From the NCBI GenBank assembly GCA_016929985.1, contig JAFGIH010000441.1:1-5398 (forward strand): DNA of 5,398 bases. The letters run 5' to 3'. This document shows positions 1 through 5,295 of the stretch, piece after piece (the stretch's first letter is position 1; every line of letters begins with the position of its first letter). A program made the position numbers and the translations under genes. The notes below the pieces were generated by a model, which did no database searches, was not told the origin of the DNA, and saw nothing but the letters and a program-made list of their open reading frames with translations. The DNA comes from Thermoleophilia bacterium (GTDB taxonomy: Bacteria; Actinomycetota; Thermoleophilia; RBG-16-64-13).

Positions 1-1
1 C

Positions 2-781
2 GCGGGCTTTCTCGGCAAGAACATCGGCGGCATAGAGGGCTTCGACTTCGACATCATGGTGGTCATGGGTGCGGGCGCCTACGTGTGTGGCGAGGAGACC
101 GCCCTCATCGAGTCCCTGGAAGGCTCGCGCGGCGAGCCTCGCAACCGGCCTCCCTTCCCCGTAGTGTCGGGCTTTCTCAACCGTCCCTCGGTGGTCAACA
201 ATGTGGAGACGTTGGCCTGGGTGCCTTGCATCCTCGCCAAGGGAGTCGATTGGTTCAAGAGCATCGGCACCGAGAACTCAGCCGGTCACAAGCTCTTCAG
301 CGTGTCGGGCGATTGCGAACGGCCGGGCGTCTACGAGTTCCCCTTCGGCATCACCGTGGCACAACTGCTGCGGGAGGTGGGCGGCGAGAACGCCAAGGCC
401 GTGCAGATCGGAGGAGCCTCGGGACGCTGCGTGCCCAGCAAGGAGTTCGAACGCCGCTTGGCCTTTGAAGACATTCCCACCGGCGGTTCGGTCATCGTGA
501 TCGGCCCCGGGCGCGACATGCTCGACCTGGCTCACAACGTCATGGACTTCTTCGTCGACGAGTCGTGCGGTAACTGCGTGCCATGCCGCTTGGGCAACAA
601 TAGGCTGCTCCAGGCGGTAGAGGCGCTCCGCAAGGGTCAGTGCACGCCGGAGTATCTGGCCGAGCTACGCGCGGTCTCCGACACCATGCAGGCCACGGCC
701 AAGTGCGGACTGGGGCAGGCCAGCTCGGTGGCATTCATGTCGATCCTAGAGCACTTCGAGGACGAGATACCACATCGTTGA
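2..781 (+). CDS. nuoF: NuoF/HoxF-family NADH-binding Fe-S flavoprotein subunit (5' partial)
   Basis: C-terminal 259 residues of the 51-kDa-type subunit that takes electrons from NADH through FMN to an Fe-S cluster, in complex I or in soluble diaphorase/hydrogenase complexes. The frame is open from base 2, so the N-terminus, including the first glycine-rich flavin/NADH loop, lies outside the window. Visible in order: GAGAYVCGEETALIESLEG of the FMN/NADH fold (from about base 68), VVNNVETLA, an SLBB-like segment (VSGDCERPGVYEFPFG, about 302-349), then the [4Fe-4S] ligands CGNCVPCRLG (Cys codons at 566, 575, 584) with the fourth Cys in KCGLGQ (704). The stretch GGASGRC...LAFEDIPTGGS and the CGLGQ ending resemble HoxF/diaphorase subunits as much as classical NuoF; this is from memory of the families. 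It ends soon after the fourth Cys, so the extra C-terminal ferredoxin domain of HydB/HndC types is absent. It is probably the last gene of its unit, because the next gene converges on it. The family is certain; the complex it serves is not. Confidence 0.95.
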   Translation, partial: AGFLGKNIGGIEGFDFDIMVVMGAGAYVCGEETALIESLEGSRGEPRNRPPFPVVSGFLNRPSVVNNVETLAWVPCILAKGVDWFKSIGTENSAGHKLFSVSGDCERPGVYEFPFGITVAQLLREVGGENAKAVQIGGASGRCVPSKEFERRLAFEDIPTGGSVIVIGPGRDMLDLAHNVMDFFVDESCGNCVPCRLGNNRLLQAVEALRKGQCTPEYLAELRAVSDTMQATAKCGLGQASSVAFMSILEHFEDEIPHR

Positions 782-790
782 CGACACGGA

Positions 791-869
791 CGCCCTAGGT
801 AGTCGCCGCTCCGACCCGCGCTGCACCGCTTTGCAGTGGCGCAGAAATCCGCTGCGACAACCTAGGGCG
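791..869. terminator. Large nested inverted repeat at convergent junction, candidate bidirectional terminator
   Basis: Outer arms 791-809 and 851-869 pair at 17 of 19 positions. There are ten uninterrupted pairs built on CGCCCTAGGT/ACCTAGGGCG, then two single mismatches. The loop holds a second hairpin: GCGCTGCA at 818-825 against TGCAG plus CGC at 832-842, with a 3-nt bulge. The structure starts 10 nt after the NuoF/HoxF stop and its right arm covers the TAG of the VanW gene (862-864). No T-run follows on either strand, so this is not a canonical intrinsic terminator. Its position between convergent genes makes a termination or 3'-end protection role the simplest reading. Confidence 0.5.
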
Positions 870-2754
870 CGGCCGTCGTTCCCGTTGTCGTCCCGGTCGA
901 TGGCGCCACGGTTGACTCGGTGCTTCCAGGTGCGATGCCTCCCGGCATCGCCGTGGTCGTTGTGGTGGGCTGAGCGCCCACCTGGATGATCCGCGGGATC
1001 ATCTTGAACTCGCTCTTGTAGGTCTCCGGGCCGTTGTGCAGCACTGTGCCGTCGGGCATAGTCACCTTGCGGGTGACGGTGCACGACCGTGCGTCCTGTC
1101 CGGCCCTCTCGATGACCTGCCGGCCGGGGCTGAGGCCTGCCACGGTGTACTTCTCCACGGCGGCTTTCTCTCCGAACTCCCAGCCGCTCCACGACCATTC
1201 CACCTTGCGGCCGTCGTCGGTGCCATAGATGGTGAAGATGGTGACGATGCCGTTCGACCAGCCGTGCACCCAGATGTAGTGGTCGGTGTCGTTGCGGAAC
1301 TTGAGGGTCTTGAGACTGTCGGTGACCGTCGCGTCGCGTCCGGGGGGATAATGGTCGATGTAGAGTGAGTGGTTGTGCCGCTCGATGATCTCCAGACCGG
1401 CCTCGAAAACGGCGTTGAACAGCGTGGTGGAGACCTGGCAGATGCCTCCACCCAAGACGTCCTCCAGAGTCCCCTTCCCGACGATGCCAGGTGCGAGTGC
1501 GAAGCCGCGCTCCTCGGTGCGAGGTCCGATCTGCTTGTCAAAATTGTACACCTCGCCGGGCGCCATGATCTTGTCGGCGTACTGCGTGGTCACGCGCACG
1601 TTCTGCTGACGCTCGGGAGGGCAGTCGTACACCGTCTTGTAGGTAGCAAGCGCGGTGTGGATGCCCATCGCTTCCGCCTTCTTGGCGGTGAGTTCGGGCT
1701 CCACTTCGGCGACCACCACCTCCACCGTCCGCTTGCTCGATTTCTGCGCGGTCTCGGTCAAGGCCGTCAACGTCCCCTCCACATCGAGCTCCCGGCCCAT
1801 CTTCCCGAGCACCGCCCAGGCCTTGCTCCCGTCGCTCTTGAAAGTCGCGTTGACCGGAGCTTTGTAGACGATGCCGGATAGCTCCTTGAGCAGGGGGCTC
1901 AGCTTCGACGACGAGAAGACCGGCACGAGCGTGGCGACGCCGTTCTTGGTCTCAGCCGCCAGGTCTAGGTAGACCGCGATATCTGCCGGGCTGAAGGTCC
2001 ACGATCGCTCGCCGAACGTCAGCGTGAGTGGAGCGCTGACCATGGTCTCAGCGGCACGCGCCAAATCGGGGCTTCCCTTCCCCAGTACGGGCGGCTCATC
2101 GATCATCATGGGGATGCGGGTGTCGGTGGTGCTGGGCGCGGTGAGCAGAGCGATGAGCTTCTCGCGCATCAGGGCCCGGTCGACCACGCCGCCTTTCCGA
2201 CCCTCGACGACCCTGACTTCGCCATCGTCGAAGACCAACCCCGTAGGGACCGCGACGATATCGAAAGCCTTGCCGATCTCATCCAGGAGCACGTCCATCT
2301 TGGCGTCGTTCACCAACCCTTTGAGAGGCAGATCGGTGTCGGTGAAGTAGAGCTTGCAGCGCCGGGCCAAATCGACGATGAAGTTGCTTTCGCGGGTCAC
2401 GGCCATGGCGGCCTCCACAGCAGCAGGGATATCTACCCTGATGCCCGCGCGGCCCAGAGTGATCTCGAACGTCCGGCCGGCCCCGATCAGCGACACTGGC
2501 CTAGTCTGTGCTTGGGCCACGTGGGTGGTGAGCGCAGCGGTCGCTTCTTCCTCGGTGAGCCCACCCAGAGACAGGCCCGCTACTTTCACCCCGCCGTGGA
2601 CCTCGTCGTGGTAGAGCGCGGTGTCGACGACGATGGCCAGCCCGACCACGACCACCAGGGCGGCGATCACCAAGAAGGTCCACCGGCGCGCCCGGTAGCG
2701 CCGGCGTGACGTCGCCTTGACTGAGTCACCCATGTATGGCTTGTCACGCCCCAA
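862..2754 (-). CDS. Membrane-anchored VanW-domain protein with PG-binding-4-like repeats and G5-like C-terminus
   Basis: A 630-residue envelope protein; the biochemical role of VanW proteins is not established, though the name comes from glycopeptide-resistance clusters. N-terminus: basic cytoplasmic segment (RRRYRARR, 17-24), one membrane segment (about 25-47), then VKVAGLSLGGLTEEEATAAL (57-76), typical of the region before VanW domains. Two PG_binding_4-like modules follow (about 90-205 and 240-350). The VanW domain spans about 369-515 with APGEVYNFD, GPRTEERGF, GGGICQVSTTLFNAVF (435-450), ERHNHS (458-463) and PPGRDATV. Residues 523-593 look like a G5-type beta module, and 595-630 form a Thr/Ala/Pro/Gly tail. 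The TTG start at 2754 is preferred: GAGGGG lies 9 nt upstream, whereas the in-frame ATG at 2731-2733 has only a GGGG about 15 nt away. The stop of the upstream PhzF gene lies 18 nt before the TTG, so the two are probably co-transcribed. The protein is predicted to sit outside the membrane, near peptidoglycan. Confidence 0.93.
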   Translation of the reverse strand: MGRDKPYMGDSVKATSRRRYRARRWTFLVIAALVVVVGLAIVVDTALYHDEVHGGVKVAGLSLGGLTEEEATAALTTHVAQAQTRPVSLIGAGRTFEITLGRAGIRVDIPAAVEAAMAVTRESNFIVDLARRCKLYFTDTDLPLKGLVNDAKMDVLLDEIGKAFDIVAVPTGLVFDDGEVRVVEGRKGGVVDRALMREKLIALLTAPSTTDTRIPMMIDEPPVLGKGSPDLARAAETMVSAPLTLTFGERSWTFSPADIAVYLDLAAETKNGVATLVPVFSSSKLSPLLKELSGIVYKAPVNATFKSDGSKAWAVLGKMGRELDVEGTLTALTETAQKSSKRTVEVVVAEVEPELTAKKAEAMGIHTALATYKTVYDCPPERQQNVRVTTQYADKIMAPGEVYNFDKQIGPRTEERGFALAPGIVGKGTLEDVLGGGICQVSTTLFNAVFEAGLEIIERHNHSLYIDHYPPGRDATVTDSLKTLKFRNDTDHYIWVHGWSNGIVTIFTIYGTDDGRKVEWSWSGWEFGEKAAVEKYTVAGLSPGRQVIERAGQDARSCTVTRKVTMPDGTVLHNGPETYKSEFKMIPRIIQVGAQPTTTTTAMPGGIAPGSTESTVAPSTGTTTGTTAAP

Positions 2755-2763
2755 CTCTTGCCG

Positions 2764-2769
2764 CCCCTC
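2764..2769 (-). promoter_or_regulatory. Ribosome binding site supporting TTG start of the VanW gene
   Basis: The minus strand reads GAGGGG, 9 nt before TTG and 3 nt after the TAG of the PhzF gene. It decides the start in favour of TTG over the ATG seven codons downstream. Its closeness to the PhzF stop would suit translational coupling. Confidence 0.55.
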
Positions 2770-2772
2770 GCG

Positions 2773-3570
2773 CTAGACCACCAGCTCGCCGCGCACCACG
2801 GTGACGGCATGACCTCCGAGGCCGACCCGCTCGCCGCGGAGTCCGATGTGTAGCTCGCCCCCACGCGCCGAGGCCTGATAGGCAAGCAGGTCCCGCTTGC
2901 CCAGCCGCTCGCCCCAGAAGGGCCCCAGGCAACAGTGCACTGAGCCGGTGACAGGGTCCTCGTCCACGCCCATCCAGGGCGCGAAACAGCGAGAGACGAA
3001 GTCGAACCGCCCCGAGGTACAGAGGCTGGTGACCACCGCGGCGCTCCCCGGCAGCTTCCGCAGAGCTGCGAAGTCGGGGCGTACCTGCCGCACCTGCTCT
3101 TCGCCGTCCAACTCGATGAGGTACTCCTCGCCGAAGCGGCCCACGTAGAGAGGTCGGGAATCGATACCCAGACCGGCCAGGAGCCCGGTCGGGGCGTCTG
3201 CCGGCGATACGGTCAGAGCCGGGAAGTCGAGCCAGATGAGCCCATCCCTCCGCTCGGCCGTGAGAAGCCCGCTGCGCGTGTGGAAACACGCCTGCTCGCC
3301 CTGGGCCAATTCACCGCTGTCCCAGAGGGCATGTGCAGAAGCCAATGTCCCGTGACCGCACAGATCGACCTCCGTGGCCGGCGTGAACCAGCGCAGCGAG
3401 AACCCGTCTTCCTGCCGAACGAGGAAGGCCGTCTCGGGGAGGTTCATCTCGAAAGCGACCCGCTGCATCCACGCGTCGTCGCGCGGCGCCGGCAGAAGAC
3501 ACACCCCCGCCGGGTTCCCCGCGAACGGGGCTTCGGTGAAGGCGTCTATGTGCAGGATCCTGACGGCCAC
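2773..3570 (-). CDS. PhzF family protein (isomerase/epimerase-like)
   Basis: A 265-residue soluble protein, near the usual length of the PhzF/diaminopimelate-epimerase-fold family. The founding member isomerises trans-2,3-dihydro-3-hydroxyanthranilate in phenazine synthesis, but most relatives have unknown substrates. Family signatures: HIDAFTEAPFAGNPAGV (7-23), NLPETAFL (43-50) with Glu46 at the position of the catalytic glutamate, RWFTPATEVDLCGHGTLASA (60-79), and GVDEDPVTGSVH (201-212) of the second half-site. Both halves of the pseudo-symmetric fold are present, so the gene looks intact. The GTG start at 3570 is fixed by AGGAGG 5 nt upstream. It is first gene of a two-gene unit with the VanW gene and is divergent from the zinc-ribbon gene. 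No other phenazine gene is visible, so a phenazine role is not supported. The natural substrate cannot be read from the sequence. Confidence 0.95.
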   Translation of the reverse strand: MAVRILHIDAFTEAPFAGNPAGVCLLPAPRDDAWMQRVAFEMNLPETAFLVRQEDGFSLRWFTPATEVDLCGHGTLASAHALWDSGELAQGEQACFHTRSGLLTAERRDGLIWLDFPALTVSPADAPTGLLAGLGIDSRPLYVGRFGEEYLIELDGEEQVRQVRPDFAALRKLPGSAAVVTSLCTSGRFDFVSRCFAPWMGVDEDPVTGSVHCCLGPFWGERLGKRDLLAYQASARGGELHIGLRGERVGLGGHAVTVVRGELVV

Positions 3571-3575
3571 TGGTG

Positions 3576-3581
3576 CCTCCT
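3576..3581 (-). promoter_or_regulatory. Ribosome binding site of the PhzF gene
   Basis: The minus strand reads AGGAGG, a full Shine-Dalgarno core, 5 nt before the GTG start. It settles the non-ATG start of the PhzF-family gene. Confidence 0.75.
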
Positions 3582-3660
3582 CTGGTGCAGGTCAGGTCCG
3601 CGCACATGATACAGGCCTGCCCGAATGTAATAGACTTGGTGTCGAGGTGCTCCGACTCGG

Positions 3661-3666
3661 AAGGAG
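3661..3666 (+). promoter_or_regulatory. Ribosome binding site of the zinc-ribbon gene
   Basis: AAGGAG stands 6 nt before the ATG at 3673, a strong site with good spacing. The overlapping downstream paralogue has no comparable site of its own. Confidence 0.75.
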
Positions 3667-3672
3667 ATCGAC

Positions 3673-4404
3673 ATGGCCTACTGTGCGAACTGCGGGGGTC
3701 CCTTGAGAGAGGACCAACGGTTCTGCCCCAACTGCGGGCAGTCGGCGGACCCAGGCAGAGCGGGAGCGCCCCAGGGGGCGACTCCACCCCCGGTGCCCAC
3801 GCCGCCGGCCGGAGCGGCTCCGCCTCCGATTCCGGGTGCTCAATATGGCGCGCCGGGCCAGCAGTACCCCCTGCAGTACCCGGCGGGCTACGGCCAGGGC
3901 CACCAGGCTCCCCCGCCGAAAAGGCGGACGGGGCTGTGGATCGCGCTCGCCGCCCTTCTGCTGGCTGTGATCGTCGCATGCGTGCTGGTGTTTGTGGTCT
4001 TCTACGACGACATCTTCAAGGGCGGCGGCGGTTCGTCGCCCGAGGCCACGGTGTCCAAGATGCTTGACGCCATGGAAGACCAGGATATCGACACCGTCTT
4101 CAGCCTCATGGACCAGACGGTCATCACCGACATGTTCGGCGAAGACTTCCTTGACATGGCCAAGGACCAGATCGCCGACGAGATGTTCGGTGGAGGCTCT
4201 CTCAAGTTCTCGGATATCAAGATGGAGACTGAGGAAACGAGCGACACGACGGCGACGGTCACCATCGTCGAGGGAAAGGTGACCATGGGCGACGACGGAG
4301 ACGAATACACCGAGGAAGTCTCGGACGCCGATGAGCCGGTTACGTTCGACCTCGTCAAGAAGGATGGATCCTGGTACATCGATCCCACGACGTTCGAGTG
4401 GTAG
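3673..4404 (+). CDS. Zinc-ribbon, Pro-rich, single-TM protein with extracytoplasmic DUF4878-like domain
   Basis: A 243-residue protein of unknown function. Residues 4-21 form a short zinc ribbon, CANCG...FCPNCG (Cys4, 7, 18, 21), of the zinc_ribbon_2 type. Residues 25-82 are a low-complexity Pro/Gly/Ala/Gln/Tyr linker. KRR (83-85) precedes a membrane helix (about 87-111), so the ribbon should be cytoplasmic and the C-terminus outside. Residues 122-243 are acidic: a helical start (SPEATVSKMLDAMEDQDID) followed by beta-rich sequence ending PVTFDLVKKDGSWYIDP, which recalls small cystatin/NTF2-like DUF4878 domains; that assignment is from pattern only. The ATG start has a strong ribosome site 6 nt upstream. 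The gene is followed, with 7-nt overlap, by a paralogue lacking the ribbon. A membrane sensor or scaffold is possible, but no function is shown. Confidence 0.9.
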   Translation: MAYCANCGGPLREDQRFCPNCGQSADPGRAGAPQGATPPPVPTPPAGAAPPPIPGAQYGAPGQQYPLQYPAGYGQGHQAPPPKRRTGLWIALAALLLAVIVACVLVFVVFYDDIFKGGGGSSPEATVSKMLDAMEDQDIDTVFSLMDQTVITDMFGEDFLDMAKDQIADEMFGGGSLKFSDIKMETEETSDTTATVTIVEGKVTMGDDGDEYTEEVSDADEPVTFDLVKKDGSWYIDPTTFEW

Positions 4405-5090
4405 ACCCTGAGCCGGCCTCAGCGCCGGGCGACCCGGCCGCGACGTCTCCCGAGCTGCCGGACGGCTGGTCGTACAGCCCTGGGCCGCCCGCCGTGCCGC
4501 CGGCCACATCGCCGGCGCACGGCGGCGCCCCCGGAAGACGTGGCCGAAAGGGTCTGTGGATCATGGCGGCGGCCGTGGTCGCCGCTATCGCCATCGCGTG
4601 CGTCCTAGTGTTCGTGGTCTTCGACGACCAGATCTTCAAGGACGAGGGCGTCGTTTCCACCACGTCCACTCCTGCGCCGACGGTCCCAGGTGGCCTCGAA
4701 AGCCCCGAACAGGTGGCACGGGCCCTCTTCCAGGCCATGGAAGACAAGAACGTCGACGCCTTCTTCGCACTGTTCGACCCCGCCGCGTTGAAGGAGTTCC
4801 TGGGCGGCTTGTTGGCTTCTGAGGAAGCGAGGGAGGCGCTCTCGGCCTCCATGTTCGACTACGGATCGATCAAGTTCTCGGACTTGGAGTTCAGCACTGT
4901 GATGAAGACCGCTACCACGGCCACAGTCAGTGTCACAGCAGGCACGGCCGCCATAACCGACCTCGAAGGGGTCACCGAGACGAAGGACGCCACCGAAGCA
5001 GGTCAGCCCGTCACCTTCGAACTCATCCAACGAGACGGCGGCTGGTATGTGGACCCGGGGGCCATGCTCGGGGGTATGGGCGGCACGTGA
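3931..5090 (+). repeat. Tandem gene duplication (TM plus extracytoplasmic domain)
   Basis: Two diverged copies lie head to tail: unit 1 from 3931 and unit 2 from 4551, each starting at GLWI and ending near a WY-DP motif. The best-kept stretch is the end of the membrane helix and what follows, ACVLVFVVFYDDIFK against ACVLVFVVFDDQIFK: 13 of 15 residues and 38 of 45 bases (3976-4020 against 4596-4640). PVTF-L---DG-WY-DP near the C-termini matches at 11 of 17 residues. The zinc ribbon was not duplicated, or was lost from the second copy. Confidence 0.85.
4398..5090 (+). CDS. Single-TM paralogue of the upstream protein, lacking the zinc ribbon
   Basis: A 230-residue membrane protein of unknown function. 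Residues 1-46 are Pro/Ala-rich and probably cytoplasmic, with no Cys and so no zinc ribbon. RRGRK (47-51) precedes a membrane helix (about 52-76). Residues 97-230 form the extracytoplasmic domain, sharing with the upstream protein SPE---A---AMED--VD--F-L-D, GSIKFSDLEF and PVTFELIQRDGGWYVDP. The proposed GTG start at 4398 overlaps the previous stop by 7 nt in another frame. No clear ribosome site precedes it, so translation probably depends on coupling to the upstream gene. The frame is closed by a TGA at 4332-4334 and no better start lies between; an internal GTG near 4494 would still leave the membrane helix intact. A second in-frame TGA follows at 5094. The two proteins may act as a hetero-complex; this is inference. 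Confidence 0.85.
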   Translation: MVDPEPASAPGDPAATSPELPDGWSYSPGPPAVPPATSPAHGGAPGRRGRKGLWIMAAAVVAAIAIACVLVFVVFDDQIFKDEGVVSTTSTPAPTVPGGLESPEQVARALFQAMEDKNVDAFFALFDPAALKEFLGGLLASEEAREALSASMFDYGSIKFSDLEFSTVMKTATTATVSVTAGTAAITDLEGVTETKDATEAGQPVTFELIQRDGGWYVDPGAMLGGMGGT

Positions 5091-5123
5091 AGCTGAAGGA
5101 GTGTCCCGCCGAGGCTCAGCCAG

Positions 5124-5264
5124 GTGCAGTATGGCAAGCAGCGCATCGCAGATGCACCCGACGCCCGAAGAGCGGCCGAAGCCGCCAGACGAGAGGGGCT
5201 CCACGCCCTGGCGGAATTGCTCGAAGGGCTCAAGTTGACAAGGCACTGCCGGCGGTCTGAATGA
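5124..5264 (+). CDS. Possible 46-residue ORF after the membrane-protein pair (doubtful)
   Basis: A GTG-initiated frame, in phase with the preceding gene but beyond two stop codons, would encode an Arg/Ala/Glu/Leu-rich amphipathic stretch (ARRAAEAARREGLHALAELL) and ends inside the hairpin loop at 5262-5264. GAGG at 5111-5114, 9 nt upstream, is a weak ribosome site. A competing frame starts at ATG 5131 and ends at the TGA at 5236-5238. Neither is recognised. It may equally be non-coding trailer or the remnant of a lost gene end. Confidence 0.15.
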   Translation: MQYGKQRIADAPDARRAAEAARREGLHALAELLEGLKLTRHCRRSE

Positions 5265-5277
5265 CCGCCGGCAGTGC
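5243..5277. terminator. Perfect 15-bp hairpin between convergent genes, candidate bidirectional terminator
   Basis: Arms 5243-5257 and 5263-5277 (GCACTGCCGGCGGTC against its exact complement) leave a 5-nt loop, TGAAT. It lies about 150 nt after the membrane-protein gene and 18 nt after the end of the ABC ATPase gene on the other strand. No T-run follows on the plus strand; on the minus strand the flank is only CTTGTCAACTT. Strong GC hairpins without a U-tract are a recurring type of 3' end in high-GC bacteria, so termination is likely but not certain. Confidence 0.7.
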
Positions 5278-5295
5278 GAAGAGCCGGGTGTCGCG

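Larger units (their letters stand above)
3571..3672. promoter_or_regulatory. Divergent promoter region between PhzF and zinc-ribbon genes
   Basis: This 102-nt gap must carry signals for both directions. On the minus strand TATCAT (3606-3611) matches a -10 box in 5 of 6 bases and would give a leader of roughly 30 nt to the PhzF GTG; no good -35 is seen at 16-18 bp. On the plus strand TAGACT (3631-3636) is a weak -10 candidate for the zinc-ribbon gene. Between them lies the 8-bp palindrome CAGGCCTG (3612-3619), a possible operator core but short enough to be chance. Ribosome sites close both ends: AGGAGG at 3576-3581 (minus) and AAGGAG at 3661-3666 (plus). Confidence 0.4.

Noticed and set aside
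791..869. Interpretation of the nested inverted repeat as a proven MITE
   Set aside because: No target-site duplication is visible beside the arms and only one copy is in the window. Mobility stays a hypothesis.
932..1003. Two short perfect hairpins (932-951 and 985-1003) near the 3' end of the VanW gene
   Set aside because: Both lie inside coding sequence. The second is explained by repeated Ile codons around Pro-Arg, and the first is an 8-bp stem that can arise by chance in GC-rich DNA.
1369..1881. Plus-strand open frame of 170 codons within the VanW gene
   Set aside because: It is opposite the conserved VanW motifs and has no ribosome site or family signature. It is a mirror frame of high-GC coding DNA.
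2773..3570. Phenazine biosynthesis locus
   Set aside because: Only a PhzF-family gene is present, with none of the other phz genes. The family is widespread and mostly unrelated to phenazines.
3961..3990. IVAC resembling a lipoprotein lipobox in the zinc-ribbon protein
   Set aside because: The Cys is about 100 residues from the N-terminus, inside the membrane helix and after a cytoplasmic domain, so it cannot be a signal-peptidase II site.
3592..4509. Long minus-strand open frame (305 codons) opposite the zinc-ribbon gene
   Set aside because: It is antisense to a gene with a clear zinc ribbon, TM helix and strong ribosome site. Its protein is Arg/His-rich with no recognisable domain, as expected for a GC-rich shadow frame.
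4398..4550. Idea that the second membrane gene is a frameshifted continuation or has a hidden zinc ribbon
   Set aside because: Each gene has its own complete TM helix and outer domain, and the frames I read across 4404-4550 show no CxxC pairs. It is a separate paralogue without a ribbon.
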